A stretch of 64,000 nucleotides of DNA, taken from positions 1 to 64,000 of the forward strand of contig JADKHC010000022.1 in NCBI GenBank assembly GCA_016721945.1. Direction: 5' to 3'. The notes under the pieces are model-generated. The model made no database searches and had not been told where the DNA came from. It saw only the letters and a program-made list of their open reading frames with translations. The stretch is from Verrucomicrobiota bacterium (lineage in GTDB: Bacteria; Verrucomicrobiota; Verrucomicrobiia; Opitutales; Opitutaceae). Both the position numbers and the translations under genes were made by a program. Shown piece after piece: positions 45,267 to 53,249 of this stretch (positions are counted from its first letter, which is position 1; every line of letters starts with the position of its first letter).

Positions 45267-47135
45267 TTATTCCGTCTTCGGTGCGGACTCGGAAGTCTCA
45301 GACGCAGATTCAGCAACAGCCGGAGCAGCGGGTTCCGCAGCAACCGGAGCTTCAGGCTCGGCGACCGTAGTTACAGCCGACTGAGCAACAGCCATGGGCG
45401 GTGTCGTCTGCGGGGCTTCAGGGAAGTTTTCCGGATCGTGCTCGTCCTTCTCGACCTCCTGTTTGCGCGCTTCCGTCATCGGCGGCGGGGCGAACAAACG
45501 GCCATCGATAAACTCCGTCACGTAACCTTCGGTCACGAGCCAGCGCAAGTCGCCATTGAGACGACTGAGCTTGGACTGATCCTCCGCTGTGAGCGCGGTG
45601 GCCATGTCGGGCGTGATCGGTGGCATTGTACCACTGGTTTGGATCGGTGGTACGGTTGAGCCTTCCGCAGCAGGAGCAGATGCAGGCGCTTGCGGCGGTT
45701 GGATTCCGAGGAATTTCACCGGCAGCTCGCTCGCCTTGGTCATCGGATGCGCCTCGATGAACGATATCAATGCACCGATGCTGTCCGAGAAAGTCTGGCC
45801 TGGAACGCGGAACTTGCGCTTCACCGCACAAACATAGGAAACGCCTTTGGAGCCTTTCTTGAAGATCGTGAAACCTTCGCGACGCAGGCGACCGCGGAGA
45901 GCGTTCGCTGTATCCAACGGGAAACGACGCTGACGTTCCAACGCACCTTCGAGCGCGCGACGGATCTCGGTCTGCGGAAGCAGTTCGAGCGACTTGCCAT
46001 GGAAGCGGGCCGAATCGACCAGCTTCGCAACCTTGTCTTTGGCGTGCGTCAACAAGTACATGCGAGCCTCTTCGAGTTGGTCGAAGGCCGGAGCGGTTTC
46101 GCCCTCGGGAGAAAGTTTCCACGTGTAGCGCGTGGTTTTCTTCATCTTGGTCAGCCACTGAGTGACGACCTCGGGATCACGCACGGTCTCGATACGACCA
46201 CGGAAAGCGTCCAACGACATGCGCGAAATGCGATTCGCGAAATGCTGCTGCACGATCTGGTTGTAGCGATGGTAATTCGGAGGCCCGAGCAACTCGCCCG
46301 TGATAGTGCACTTGTTGATGACTTGGTAGTTGCCCTTCGGGGCCTCGACCTCGACTTCAGTTGCGTCAAAGAACGTACCGAGGTGCGTGCTCATGACGTG
46401 TGCGATCGCGGCTTCTTCGCTCTCGAACGGCACGCCATCGGGAATCGAAATGGCCATCGGCGCCGATTTGACCGTGGGAATTTCGCCGGTAGAAAACTGT
46501 TCGGCACCGGAACCCGACGCGACCTCTTCTGGAGATTTGCGTTGGATAACCGCAATGAAACGGTCGTTCTTGCCAATAATCACACGGGCGATTTCGAAAA
46601 GCTCGTAGGTACGGCAAGAGGTTCGGATCGCCTTCGCGAGCGCGGAGAAACCGACGTCCTCGGGATAGAAAATGACGTTGAAGAACGGGCTGATGTACGG
46701 ACCGCGATCGCGTTCCGGATAGCCGCCTTCACGCGGGCCACCACGAAAATCGCCACGCGGACCGCCAGCGTCACGCCGGGGACCGCCACGGAAATCACCG
46801 CGTGGCGCACCACCCGCACCATCACGGCGCGGGCCAACACGGTATTCACCACGCGGAGCAGCACCGGCTTCGTTCGTCGGAGATGCGGGCGCATCGGAGA
46901 TAGGACCAGCAGGTTTGCGGAAATCGCGACGGTCGCGTTTCGGGCCCCCACCCATAGGCCCGCCATCACGGCGGGGCCGGTCGTCTTCACGACGAGGCCG
47001 GTCATCACGGCGCCCTTCCTGAGGGGCCGATTTGTCCTGGGTCCATTGGGTGCCGAAGCTGAAACCCTGGAGTTGATTGAGATCGAGTTTATTAAAATCC
47101 TTGGAGGGATTTTCTTTGGATGCGGTATCGTCCAT
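45267..47135 (-). CDS. RG-rich protein of unknown function
   Basis: A 622-residue three-part protein. Residues about 35-165 are low-complexity with many Arg-Asp and Arg-Gly-Gly units (RRDDRPRREDDRPRRD, RGDFRGGPRRD repeated), typical of RNA-binding or condensing tails. Residues about 168-500 are a folded region with PFFNVIFYPEDVGFSALAKA, TSCRTYELFEIARVI and, later, repeated Phe/Arg helices; I recognise no family. Residues about 560-622 are Ala/Pro/Glu rich and acidic. It starts in an otherwise empty 389-base gap and has its own terminator, so it is monocistronic. An abundant RNA-associated protein is plausible but not proven. Confidence 0.75.
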   Translation of the reverse strand: MDDTASKENPSKDFNKLDLNQLQGFSFGTQWTQDKSAPQEGRRDDRPRREDDRPRRDGGPMGGGPKRDRRDFRKPAGPISDAPASPTNEAGAAPRGEYRVGPRRDGAGGAPRGDFRGGPRRDAGGPRGDFRGGPREGGYPERDRGPYISPFFNVIFYPEDVGFSALAKAIRTSCRTYELFEIARVIIGKNDRFIAVIQRKSPEEVASGSGAEQFSTGEIPTVKSAPMAISIPDGVPFESEEAAIAHVMSTHLGTFFDATEVEVEAPKGNYQVINKCTITGELLGPPNYHRYNQIVQQHFANRISRMSLDAFRGRIETVRDPEVVTQWLTKMKKTTRYTWKLSPEGETAPAFDQLEEARMYLLTHAKDKVAKLVDSARFHGKSLELLPQTEIRRALEGALERQRRFPLDTANALRGRLRREGFTIFKKGSKGVSYVCAVKRKFRVPGQTFSDSIGALISFIEAHPMTKASELPVKFLGIQPPQAPASAPAAEGSTVPPIQTSGTMPPITPDMATALTAEDQSKLSRLNGDLRWLVTEGYVTEFIDGRLFAPPPMTEARKQEVEKDEHDPENFPEAPQTTPPMAVAQSAVTTVAEPEAPVAAEPAAPAVAESASETSESAPKTE

Positions 47136-47524
47136 GACGTACGGTTTGCGAAAGTGGGCTGTGGCCCACGGGGTGTTATTGCAGGAGTTGGCCTCTAATT
47201 ACTTGGGTCGTGCTCTTACGAGTCGGAGGAGTCTTAACGTCGGACTCCCCGTGGCAAGCGTGATTTCCCAACATCAGAGTAACATTTACGCTGCTGCTCA
47301 CTTTTTGGCGAATCGTCCAGGGACAGTGCCAAGCAATTGCACACTCCTCCCACGCATGACTTGAGACAGCGGGAGATAACCGCGCTGGCCACCGATGATC
47401 GAGCGCGTGGATGCTGCCCTGTGACGCCCGACACATTGTTTGAGCTTGCTGCACCTCGTGCCACGATCCACATGTTTCACGAGAGTAAACGGGACTTCAA
47501 AACTCAAGTCCGCCCTTCATTTCC
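47136..47524. other. Intergenic region before the polysaccharide locus
   Basis: It holds the divergent promoters of the RG-rich gene and the Wza-like gene; no convincing consensus pair is seen. A weak 6-bp hairpin GGACTT/AAGTCC lies at about 47491-47509, just upstream of the Wza-like start. Short ORFs here are out of phase with any family. Confidence 0.4.
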
Positions 47525-48229
47525 ATGAGATCCAATTCAACTATCACAAGTCAGTACAAACAGATTGGTAGCAACTTTGGTCATGTACTACGGCAAACCG
47601 TAAAGTACTGCATGGGGACAGGCCTGATCGTCACCGTGGCGCTGACGACTGGTTGCCTAAACCAACAGCCCTCTGGCGGTCGATCCGGTGCGGAATCTGT
47701 AAAAACAGAGGCTGAACGCCAGAAAACAGAAACTTTGACCCTGCGCGAAGGCGATGTAATCAAAATAGCATTCCCAGGTGCCACAAATCTGGACGCCGTG
47801 CAGACGATCCGTAGAGATGGGAAAATTGCGCTCTTACTCGTGGGAGAAGTTCATGCTGCGGGCCTTAAACCGGCTGAGCTTCAGAATGAGCTAATAAGGT
47901 TGTATGCACCTCAACTCGTCTCAAAGGAGATCAGCGTAAGCGTCGTATCATCTTCTTTCCCGGCATTTATCAGCGGAGCAGTCCTGCGCCCCGGCAAGAT
48001 TATATCAGATCATCGCATCACCGTTCTTGAGGCCGTCATGGAAGCGGGAGGCCCGGATTTTGCGAGGGCAAATCTACGCGCCGTCGTCGTAATACGACAA
48101 GGTGCCGACGGGAAAACGACGAACCATACCGTCAATCTAAAACACATCATGGATGGTGTGCAGAAAGAGCCATTCTACCTCGAACCTTCCGACATCGTAT
48201 TCGTCCCGGAACGCTTCTCCGTATTCTGA
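47525..48229 (+). CDS. Polysaccharide export outer-membrane lipoprotein, Wza-like
   Basis: A 234-residue protein with a long signal (about 43 residues; helix GTGLIVTVAL) and a lipobox LTTGC giving Cys44 as lipidated residue. The Poly_export domain at about 75-155 shows LREGDVIKIAFPGATNLDAVQTIRRDGKI and VGEVHAAGLKPAEL; an SLBB-like segment follows (FISGAVLRPGKI, LEAVMEAGG, FVPERFSVF). It is shorter than E. coli Wza and lacks the C-terminal helix for the outer-membrane barrel, which is common for this shorter class. It opens the exopolysaccharide locus. Confidence 0.92.
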   Translation: MRSNSTITSQYKQIGSNFGHVLRQTVKYCMGTGLIVTVALTTGCLNQQPSGGRSGAESVKTEAERQKTETLTLREGDVIKIAFPGATNLDAVQTIRRDGKIALLLVGEVHAAGLKPAELQNELIRLYAPQLVSKEISVSVVSSSFPAFISGAVLRPGKIISDHRITVLEAVMEAGGPDFARANLRAVVVIRQGADGKTTNHTVNLKHIMDGVQKEPFYLEPSDIVFVPERFSVF

Positions 48230-48458
48230 TAAAATCACTTTATACAGATAGCATGGCGCTTTCTATAGTCACACCACAGAAGCATCTAATAGTGCTATTT
48301 ATAGACTAAAATCGGACAATACAACCGACTCTCTATAACAGGAATAATCCTGTTTATACAGCGAGCGAGTTCGCGCTAAGAAAGGCATCTGCTTGGTTCC
48401 ACGCCCACCCAAGCGGTAAATTCTGCGCTTGCACGGGCCAGTAAAGGAGGACCGAGCC

Positions 48459-48614
48459 ATGAAGACATGGCGTAACTCCGCAAAAAATCGGATGGCGACC
48501 GCGTATTTCCCGATATCGTGCCCATTTATCTGCAAGAGAAGCATTTCGACGCGTACTTTCATCATCAACAGGCAAACGGTCAAAATCTGGGTTTTGCGCC
48601 AAAAATGGCGCTAA
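48459..48614 (+). CDS. Possible leader peptide before the NusG paralogue
   Basis: A 51-codon reading frame starting at ATG 48459, eight bases after a perfect AAGGAGG at 48444-48450, which is unusually strong for this window. The product is basic (MKTWRNSAKNRM, then many Arg and Ile, ending WVLRQKWR) and resembles no protein I know. Its stop at 48612-48614 lies inside a hairpin (48590-48618) that competes with a downstream stem ending in T6. That placement suggests a regulatory role of its translation rather than of the peptide. Confidence 0.4.
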   Translation: MKTWRNSAKNRMATAYFPISCPFICKRSISTRTFIINRQTVKIWVLRQKWR

Positions 48615-48710
48615 AACCAGCAGTCTTGGTTGTTCCCTTAAATCCACTAAGGGAAACCATTAGTGAAGCCTTAAGGGTAAGCCCGGTTTTGGCCATTTTA
48701 AGGGTTTTTT
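48590..48710 (+). promoter_or_regulatory. Attenuator-like leader with competing stems
   Basis: Hairpin I is GGTTTTGCGCCA-aaaa-TGGCGC(t)AAAACC at about 48590-48618. Its 3' arm can instead pair downstream: AAAATGGC (48602-48609) with GCCATTTT (48692-48699) and AAAACC (48613-48618) with GGTTTT (48685-48690). Between them TTCCCTTA-aatccac-TAAGGGAA (48633-48655) forms a separate perfect stem, and CCCTTAA there can also pair with TTAAGGG at 48698-48704. Six T follow at 48705-48710. This is the layout of a transcription attenuator placed before the NusG paralogue at 48931. Bases 48230-48458 of the same gap hold nothing recognised. Confidence 0.5.
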
Positions 48711-48930
48711 AATTGTTATCTGACCCTACCGGCGAGATTGGATATGACGTGAGTAATGCAATCCAGATTCGATACAGCCTGAAAGCGACGCTCGGGGCGT
48801 TGATTGGAGTGCTGCGATCTTTTTGGACCAGCGCTGTGGCGAGCAAAAAGCTCACTAGTCTCAATTTCGCTCGGTATCAGTTCTCTTCAGCCAAGGTTTG
48901 CGTCGGTTTATAACTCAACCCGTCCAACCT

Positions 48931-49536
48931 ATGTCGAACCAGCATATTCTCCTGTCAGACAAAGCCGGTCCTTCCCCTAGCCAGGGATGCACCGGAATGG
49001 CGGCAGCTTGCTCCCAGCAGTCCGACGTGATTCTTCCCATGAACTGGTATTGCGTCCTGACCAAACCTCAGCGGGAAAAACAGGCCGTCGAACAGCTCTG
49101 CATGCTACCTGGAGTGGAAGTTTATTATCCGCGCATCCGGATTAGGAAGACGATCCGCCGAGTGCGCCGCCAGGTGATCGAACCGCTCTTCCCCCGCTAC
49201 CTTTTTTGCCGTTTCGACCTCACCTCGAACTTCAGGGCTGTCCGCTACGCACACGACGTCATCGACCTCGTGCGTTTCGGCTCAGACCCCGCGTTGGTCT
49301 CAGACGAACTCATCACTGAGCTCAAATCATGGGTGGGTGAAGACGATCTCATCGAAGCAAAACCCATGTTTTCATCCGGTGACCACGTTCTAATCGCCGA
49401 CGGTCCGATGCAAGGCTTGCAAGCTGTTATCCAGGAAGGACATAGCGACAACGAGCGCGTCGCGGTGTTGCTTTCAATCCTTGGCTGTGAAGTTCGCCTT
49501 ACAATCGCTCGCAACCTCTTGGCTAAAACCGCTTAA
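48931..49536 (+). CDS. NusG-paralogue transcription antitermination factor
   Basis: A 201-residue protein from ATG 48931; the NusG N-terminal domain begins at ATG 49039 (MNWYCVLTKPQREKQAVEQL), which would give 165 residues, closer to RfaH. Which start is used is unclear as neither has a good ribosome site. The core has VYYPRIRIRKTIRRVRRQVIEPLFPRYLF (read in parts) and a KOW domain with GDHVLIADGPMQGLQAV. Specialised NusG paralogues travel with polysaccharide operons and let RNA polymerase pass terminators in long transcripts. It sits behind an attenuator-like leader. Confidence 0.9.
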   Translation: MSNQHILLSDKAGPSPSQGCTGMAAACSQQSDVILPMNWYCVLTKPQREKQAVEQLCMLPGVEVYYPRIRIRKTIRRVRRQVIEPLFPRYLFCRFDLTSNFRAVRYAHDVIDLVRFGSDPALVSDELITELKSWVGEDDLIEAKPMFSSGDHVLIADGPMQGLQAVIQEGHSDNERVAVLLSILGCEVRLTIARNLLAKTA

Positions 49537-49611
49537 ATAATTATTAACCATAGCTTAACGAATTAGGTTATACAGCGGACACGTAACAACATTTCCAGAA
49601 CCACTTTTATT

Positions 49612-50386
49612 ATGAATCCCGAGATCCAGACAGTTCAGCCAGATTCTTTTGACGCCGTTTCAGAGCCACTGCCAGTTTGGAAACGCATCTTGGACATCGT
49701 GCTGCTTGGCGGCACTGCCCGTATTGCTCCCCTTGGTCACGATCATCGCCCTGATCACCAAAGTCAGCTCGCCCGGCCCGGTCTTGTTCAAGCAAACCCG
49801 TATCGGCCTTCGTGGTCAGCAGTTCCTTTGCTTCAAGTTCCGCACCATGAAGATGAACGCGGAAACTGTTTCCCATCAGGCTTACTTGGCCCAGTTGATT
49901 GGATCAAATGCACCGATGGTAAAGATGGATGCCAAGAAGGATGCCCGCTTGATACCGGGCGGCTGGCTGCTTCGCGCAACTGGGTTGGACGAACTCCCCC
50001 AGATCATCAACGTCTTGCGCGGCGAAATGAGCTTGGTTGGACCACGTCCCTGCATTCCGTATGAATATGAAAACTATACGATCATGCAGAAACGTCGCTT
50101 CGCCTCAGTGCCTGGTCTGACTGGTCTTTGGCAGGTTAGTGGAAAGAACAAAACCACTTTTAGCGAAATGATCCATTTGGATATCCGCTATGCTCATACG
50201 AAATCGCTCTGGCTTGATCTCAAAATCATGGTCATGACTGGTCCTGCACTCCTCCACCAGGTACTCGAAACCCGCATGAGCCGCAAAGATGATGCTTCGA
50301 CGGCCGCCAACGGCACTGCACAGGTAGCGAAGAAAACAGAATCACAGAGTCCCCACGTAAGCAGCGCGCAGCTCAACGCAATCTAA
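49612..50386 (+). pseudogene. Initiating sugar-phosphate transferase, frameshifted
   Basis: A phosphoglycosyl transferase of the WbaP/WcaJ C-terminal type that puts the first sugar on undecaprenyl phosphate. The N-terminus (MNPEIQTVQPDS to WKRILDIVLLGG) is in one frame from 49612; from about 49715 the family continues in the next frame: ALPVLLPLVTIIALI (helix), SSPGPVLFKQTRIG, FKFRTMKMNAE, LRATGLDELPQIINVLRGEMS, LVGPRP, and VPGLTGLWQVSGKN. One extra base near 49705-49714 explains it; removing it gives 257 residues. As it stands the membrane helix is separated from the catalytic part. A second complete transferase at 58108 could replace it. Confidence 0.85.
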
Positions 50387-50411
50387 CTTAATCAACACTC
50401 CATAACATATT

Positions 50412-51446
50412 ATGCAGGGCACAATAAACGTTGGTGTGGTCGGTTGTGGATATTGGGGCCCGAATCTGATCCGCAATTTCCGAGCGCTTGGAGATTGCCA
50501 GCTCAAGATGATGTGCGATGTCAGCGAGCAACGGCTGAAGCACATGCGAGCGCTTTATCCCGAAGTCGCGGCTGAAACCAACTACGAGCGCATGCTCAAC
50601 GAGGGCGGGCTCGATGCAGTCGTCATCGCCACTTCCGTTAGGTACCACTACCCGATGGCCAAGGCCAGTCTTCTGGCCGGGAAGCACACGATGATCGAAA
50701 AGCCCTTCGCCAGCTCGACGGCTGAGTGCGAAGAGTTGATTGATATAGCCAAGAAAAAGGGCGTGGTCTTGATGGTTGGCCATACGTTTCTTTATTCACC
50801 GGTCGTACGGCGGATCAAAGAAATCGTCGATTCCGGCGATGTTGGCGAAATCCGCTATATCAGTGCACGCCGCTTAAACCTCGGACTTTTCCAAAGGGAC
50901 ATCAATGTGGCGTGGGATTTGGCGCCGCACGATATCTCAGTCATCCTCCATATCTTGCAGGATCAACCGTTAAGCGTGAGTTGTCGCGGAGCTGCCCATG
51001 TCACGCCCGGCATAGAAGACGTCACATCGATGTCGCTGCTCTTCGCCAATAGCCGCTCAGCAATCATTCAAAGCAGCTGGCTCGATCCGCGCAAAGTGCG
51101 AGAAATGACGATTGTAGGCAGCAAGCGTATGATTGTTTACGACGACGTTGCCCAGCAGGAGAAGATCAAGATTTTCGATGTACGCGTTGATCGTCCGCCA
51201 CACTACGACACCTTTGCGGAGTTCCATTACGCCTATCACTACGGCGACGTCTACGCTCCGTATGTCAAACAGGACGAACCCCTGAAGACAGAGTGCCAGC
51301 ATTTTCTAGATTGTATCAAGACCGGCACTACGCCACTGACCGACGGGCACAAAGGACTTGAGATCGTCCGTGTGCTCGAGGCTTCGTCCCAGTCGCTCAA
51401 GTTAAACGGCGCTCCGATCGATTTTAGTCAGGCAGCCAAGTCCTGA
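50412..51446 (+). CDS. Gfo/Idh/MocA-family sugar dehydrogenase, WbpB/WlbA-like
   Basis: A 344-residue NAD-dependent oxidoreductase. The Rossmann motif GVVGCGYWGPN is at 7-17, EKPF at about 95-98 and AWDLAPHDISVI at about 175 gives the catalytic Asp-x2-x-His pair. The closest role by context is oxidation of UDP-GlcNAc uronate at C3, because the next two genes encode an acetyltransferase and an aminotransferase like WbpD and WbpE. The matching 6-dehydrogenase (WbpA) is not in the window. Confidence 0.85.
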   Translation: MQGTINVGVVGCGYWGPNLIRNFRALGDCQLKMMCDVSEQRLKHMRALYPEVAAETNYERMLNEGGLDAVVIATSVRYHYPMAKASLLAGKHTMIEKPFASSTAECEELIDIAKKKGVVLMVGHTFLYSPVVRRIKEIVDSGDVGEIRYISARRLNLGLFQRDINVAWDLAPHDISVILHILQDQPLSVSCRGAAHVTPGIEDVTSMSLLFANSRSAIIQSSWLDPRKVREMTIVGSKRMIVYDDVAQQEKIKIFDVRVDRPPHYDTFAEFHYAYHYGDVYAPYVKQDEPLKTECQHFLDCIKTGTTPLTDGHKGLEIVRVLEASSQSLKLNGAPIDFSQAAKS

Positions 51447-51453
51447 CCCTCTC

Positions 51454-51508
51454 CGGTCTTGCAGGCCGGATTTCCTGAAAACACCTCCCTTGCGAAGGAG
51501 GAGTTTTT
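51454..51508 (+). terminator. Tandem hairpins after the dehydrogenase gene
   Basis: TCCGG-tcttgcagg-CCGGA lies at about 51455-51473, and CCTCCcTT-gcg-AAGGAGG (one bulged C) at 51484-51501, followed by AGTTTTT. The second resembles a terminator yet lies inside the polysaccharide operon, so it may be read through with the help of the NusG paralogue. Confidence 0.5.
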
Positions 51509-51526
51509 CACCTAGTTAACGCCCAT

Positions 51527-52051
51527 ATGGATTTCGTCGCTCAACCGAACCAGCAAATAGCCGCCAACGTAAAACTGGGCCGCAACGTACGCATTTTCGG
51601 CTTCACGAATCTCTACGGTTGCGAAATCGGCGACGACACCAAGGTCGGCACCTTTGTTGAAATTCAAAAAGGGGCCAAGGTCGGTAACCGCTGTAAAATT
51701 TCCAGCCACAGTTTCCTCTGCGAAGGCGTCGAAATCGAAGACGAAGTTTTCATCGGTCACGGCGTTATGTTCACCAACGATCTTTTCCCTCGCGCAACGG
51801 CGGCTGGCGGCGCACTTCAAACTGAAGCCGACTGGAAATGCGTAAAAACCGTGGTCAAGCGAGGTGCTTCGATCGGTTCAGGAGCGACAATCCTTTGTGG
51901 AATTATCATCGGCGAAAACTCCATGGTAGGCGCAGGAAGTATGGTGACAAAAGACGTCCCACCCAACACCGTTGTCGCAGGCAACCCAGCTCGTATCATC
52001 AAAGATCTCAATGCAAAGCGTGAAAATCCAGGTCCCGTTTCTCGATCTTAA
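51527..52051 (+). CDS. Hexapeptide-repeat N-acetyltransferase, WbpD-like
   Basis: A 174-residue left-handed beta-helix acyltransferase. The repeated [LIV]-G-x4 units run from about 18 to 145 (LGRNVRIFGFTNLYGCEIG, TKVGTFVEIQKGAKVG, VFIGHGVMFTNDLFPRA); the FTND segment and GAGSMVTKDVPPNTVVAGNPARII at the end are shared with WbpD/WlbB. It would acetylate a 3-amino group on UDP-sugar. It overlaps the next gene by 41 bases. Confidence 0.9.
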   Translation: MDFVAQPNQQIAANVKLGRNVRIFGFTNLYGCEIGDDTKVGTFVEIQKGAKVGNRCKISSHSFLCEGVEIEDEVFIGHGVMFTNDLFPRATAAGGALQTEADWKCVKTVVKRGASIGSGATILCGIIIGENSMVGAGSMVTKDVPPNTVVAGNPARIIKDLNAKRENPGPVSRS

Positions 52052-53132
52052 AGCTCATCACGATCCGATCCGCGCGGAAATTATGGCAGCGATGGCCGAG
52101 GTCATTGATGCCAATGCTTTCGCCGGCGGAAAATTCGTCACGAAGTTTGAAGATGAATATGCCGCGTTTTGTGGCACCAAGTTTTGCGTGGGGGTCGGCA
52201 ACGGCACGGATTCGCTTTGGTTCTCACTGCTAGCTCTGGGAATCAAGGCTGGCGACGAAGTGATCACGCCACCCATGACCTTCATGGCTACGGCTGAAGC
52301 GATCACTTACGCAGGCGCTAAACCCGTCTTCGTAGATATAGATCCGAAGACTTTCACCATCGATGTCACCAAGATAGAAGCGGCTATCACGCCTCGCACA
52401 AAAGCGATTATGCCTGTCCACTTGTTCGGTCAGTGCGCGGACATGGACCCGATCCTGGAAATCGCAACAAAGCACAATCTGATCGTCGTCGAAGACGCCG
52501 CCCAAGCTCAAGGCACTCTCTACAAAGGTCGCAAAGCGGGCTCAATCGGCCATGCGGGATCGTTCAGTTTCTACCCGGGCAAAAACCTAGGCGCTTGGGG
52601 CGAAGCAGGTGCCATCACAACGAACGATCCTGTCCTGCGCGAAGCATTACAGATGTATCGCGAGCACGGTCAGAAGAAGAAATATTATCACGATGTTGTC
52701 GGTTGGAACGGACGCATGGACGGCCTGCAAGCCGCAGTCCTGTCGGTGAAACTCAAATATCTTGATAAAGCCAACGACGGGCGCCGTCGTGCAGCAGCTC
52801 GCTACAACCAACTTCTAGCTGGTACCGCAGGTGTCGCTTTGCCGATAGAGGCCGATTATGGTCGCCATATCTATCACGTCTACGCCGTGCGAGTCAGCAA
52901 TCGTGACACGGTCTTGAAGAAACTCGGCGAACAGGGCATTTCCGCTGGCATCCACTACCCTGTCCCGGTCCATCTGCAAAATGCGTACGCAAATCTCGGG
53001 TATAAACGCGGCGACTTCCCTGTCAGTGAAGCCTGTGGAGAAACCTTCCTCTCACTGCCGATGTTCCCGGAACTAACCGACCTGCAAATTGAGACCGTCG
53101 CATCGGCGCTCAAATCCAGCCTCAGTCACTGA
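52011..53132 (+). CDS. DegT/DnrJ/EryC1 sugar aminotransferase, WbpE-like
   Basis: Start ATG 52011 (MQSVKIQVPFLDLKAHHDP) gives 373 residues; the earlier in-frame start at 51972 lies deeper in the acetyltransferase gene. PLP-binding Lys191 is in SFYPGKNLGAWGEAGA, with VEDAAQAQG before it and GVGNGTDSLWFSLLALG at the N-terminal end. It transfers an amino group to a 3-keto UDP-sugar. Together with the upstream dehydrogenase and acetyltransferase it would make a 2,3-diacetamido uronate-type precursor. Confidence 0.92.
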   Translation: MQSVKIQVPFLDLKAHHDPIRAEIMAAMAEVIDANAFAGGKFVTKFEDEYAAFCGTKFCVGVGNGTDSLWFSLLALGIKAGDEVITPPMTFMATAEAITYAGAKPVFVDIDPKTFTIDVTKIEAAITPRTKAIMPVHLFGQCADMDPILEIATKHNLIVVEDAAQAQGTLYKGRKAGSIGHAGSFSFYPGKNLGAWGEAGAITTNDPVLREALQMYREHGQKKKYYHDVVGWNGRMDGLQAAVLSVKLKYLDKANDGRRRAAARYNQLLAGTAGVALPIEADYGRHIYHVYAVRVSNRDTVLKKLGEQGISAGIHYPVPVHLQNAYANLGYKRGDFPVSEACGETFLSLPMFPELTDLQIETVASALKSSLSH

Positions 53133-53249
53133 AAACGGGAACGCGACGCATCAAGTGTAAATCCGGTCTTTCCCGTAGACGTCTACGCTCGGTTCACCTA
53201 CACTGAATCATCACAGTCTCGCCTTAATTTTTCGCCTTCCCTTCGTCCT

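Noticed and set aside
46720..46880. Tandem DNA repeat or CRISPR-like array
   Set aside because: The repetition is at protein level (RG and RD units), with no regular spacing or unique spacers; no CRISPR array was found anywhere in the window.
45690..47198. 502-codon plus-strand ORF opposite the RG-rich gene
   Set aside because: Arg/Thr-rich, no family features; a shadow produced by the GC-rich repeat coding of the minus-strand gene.
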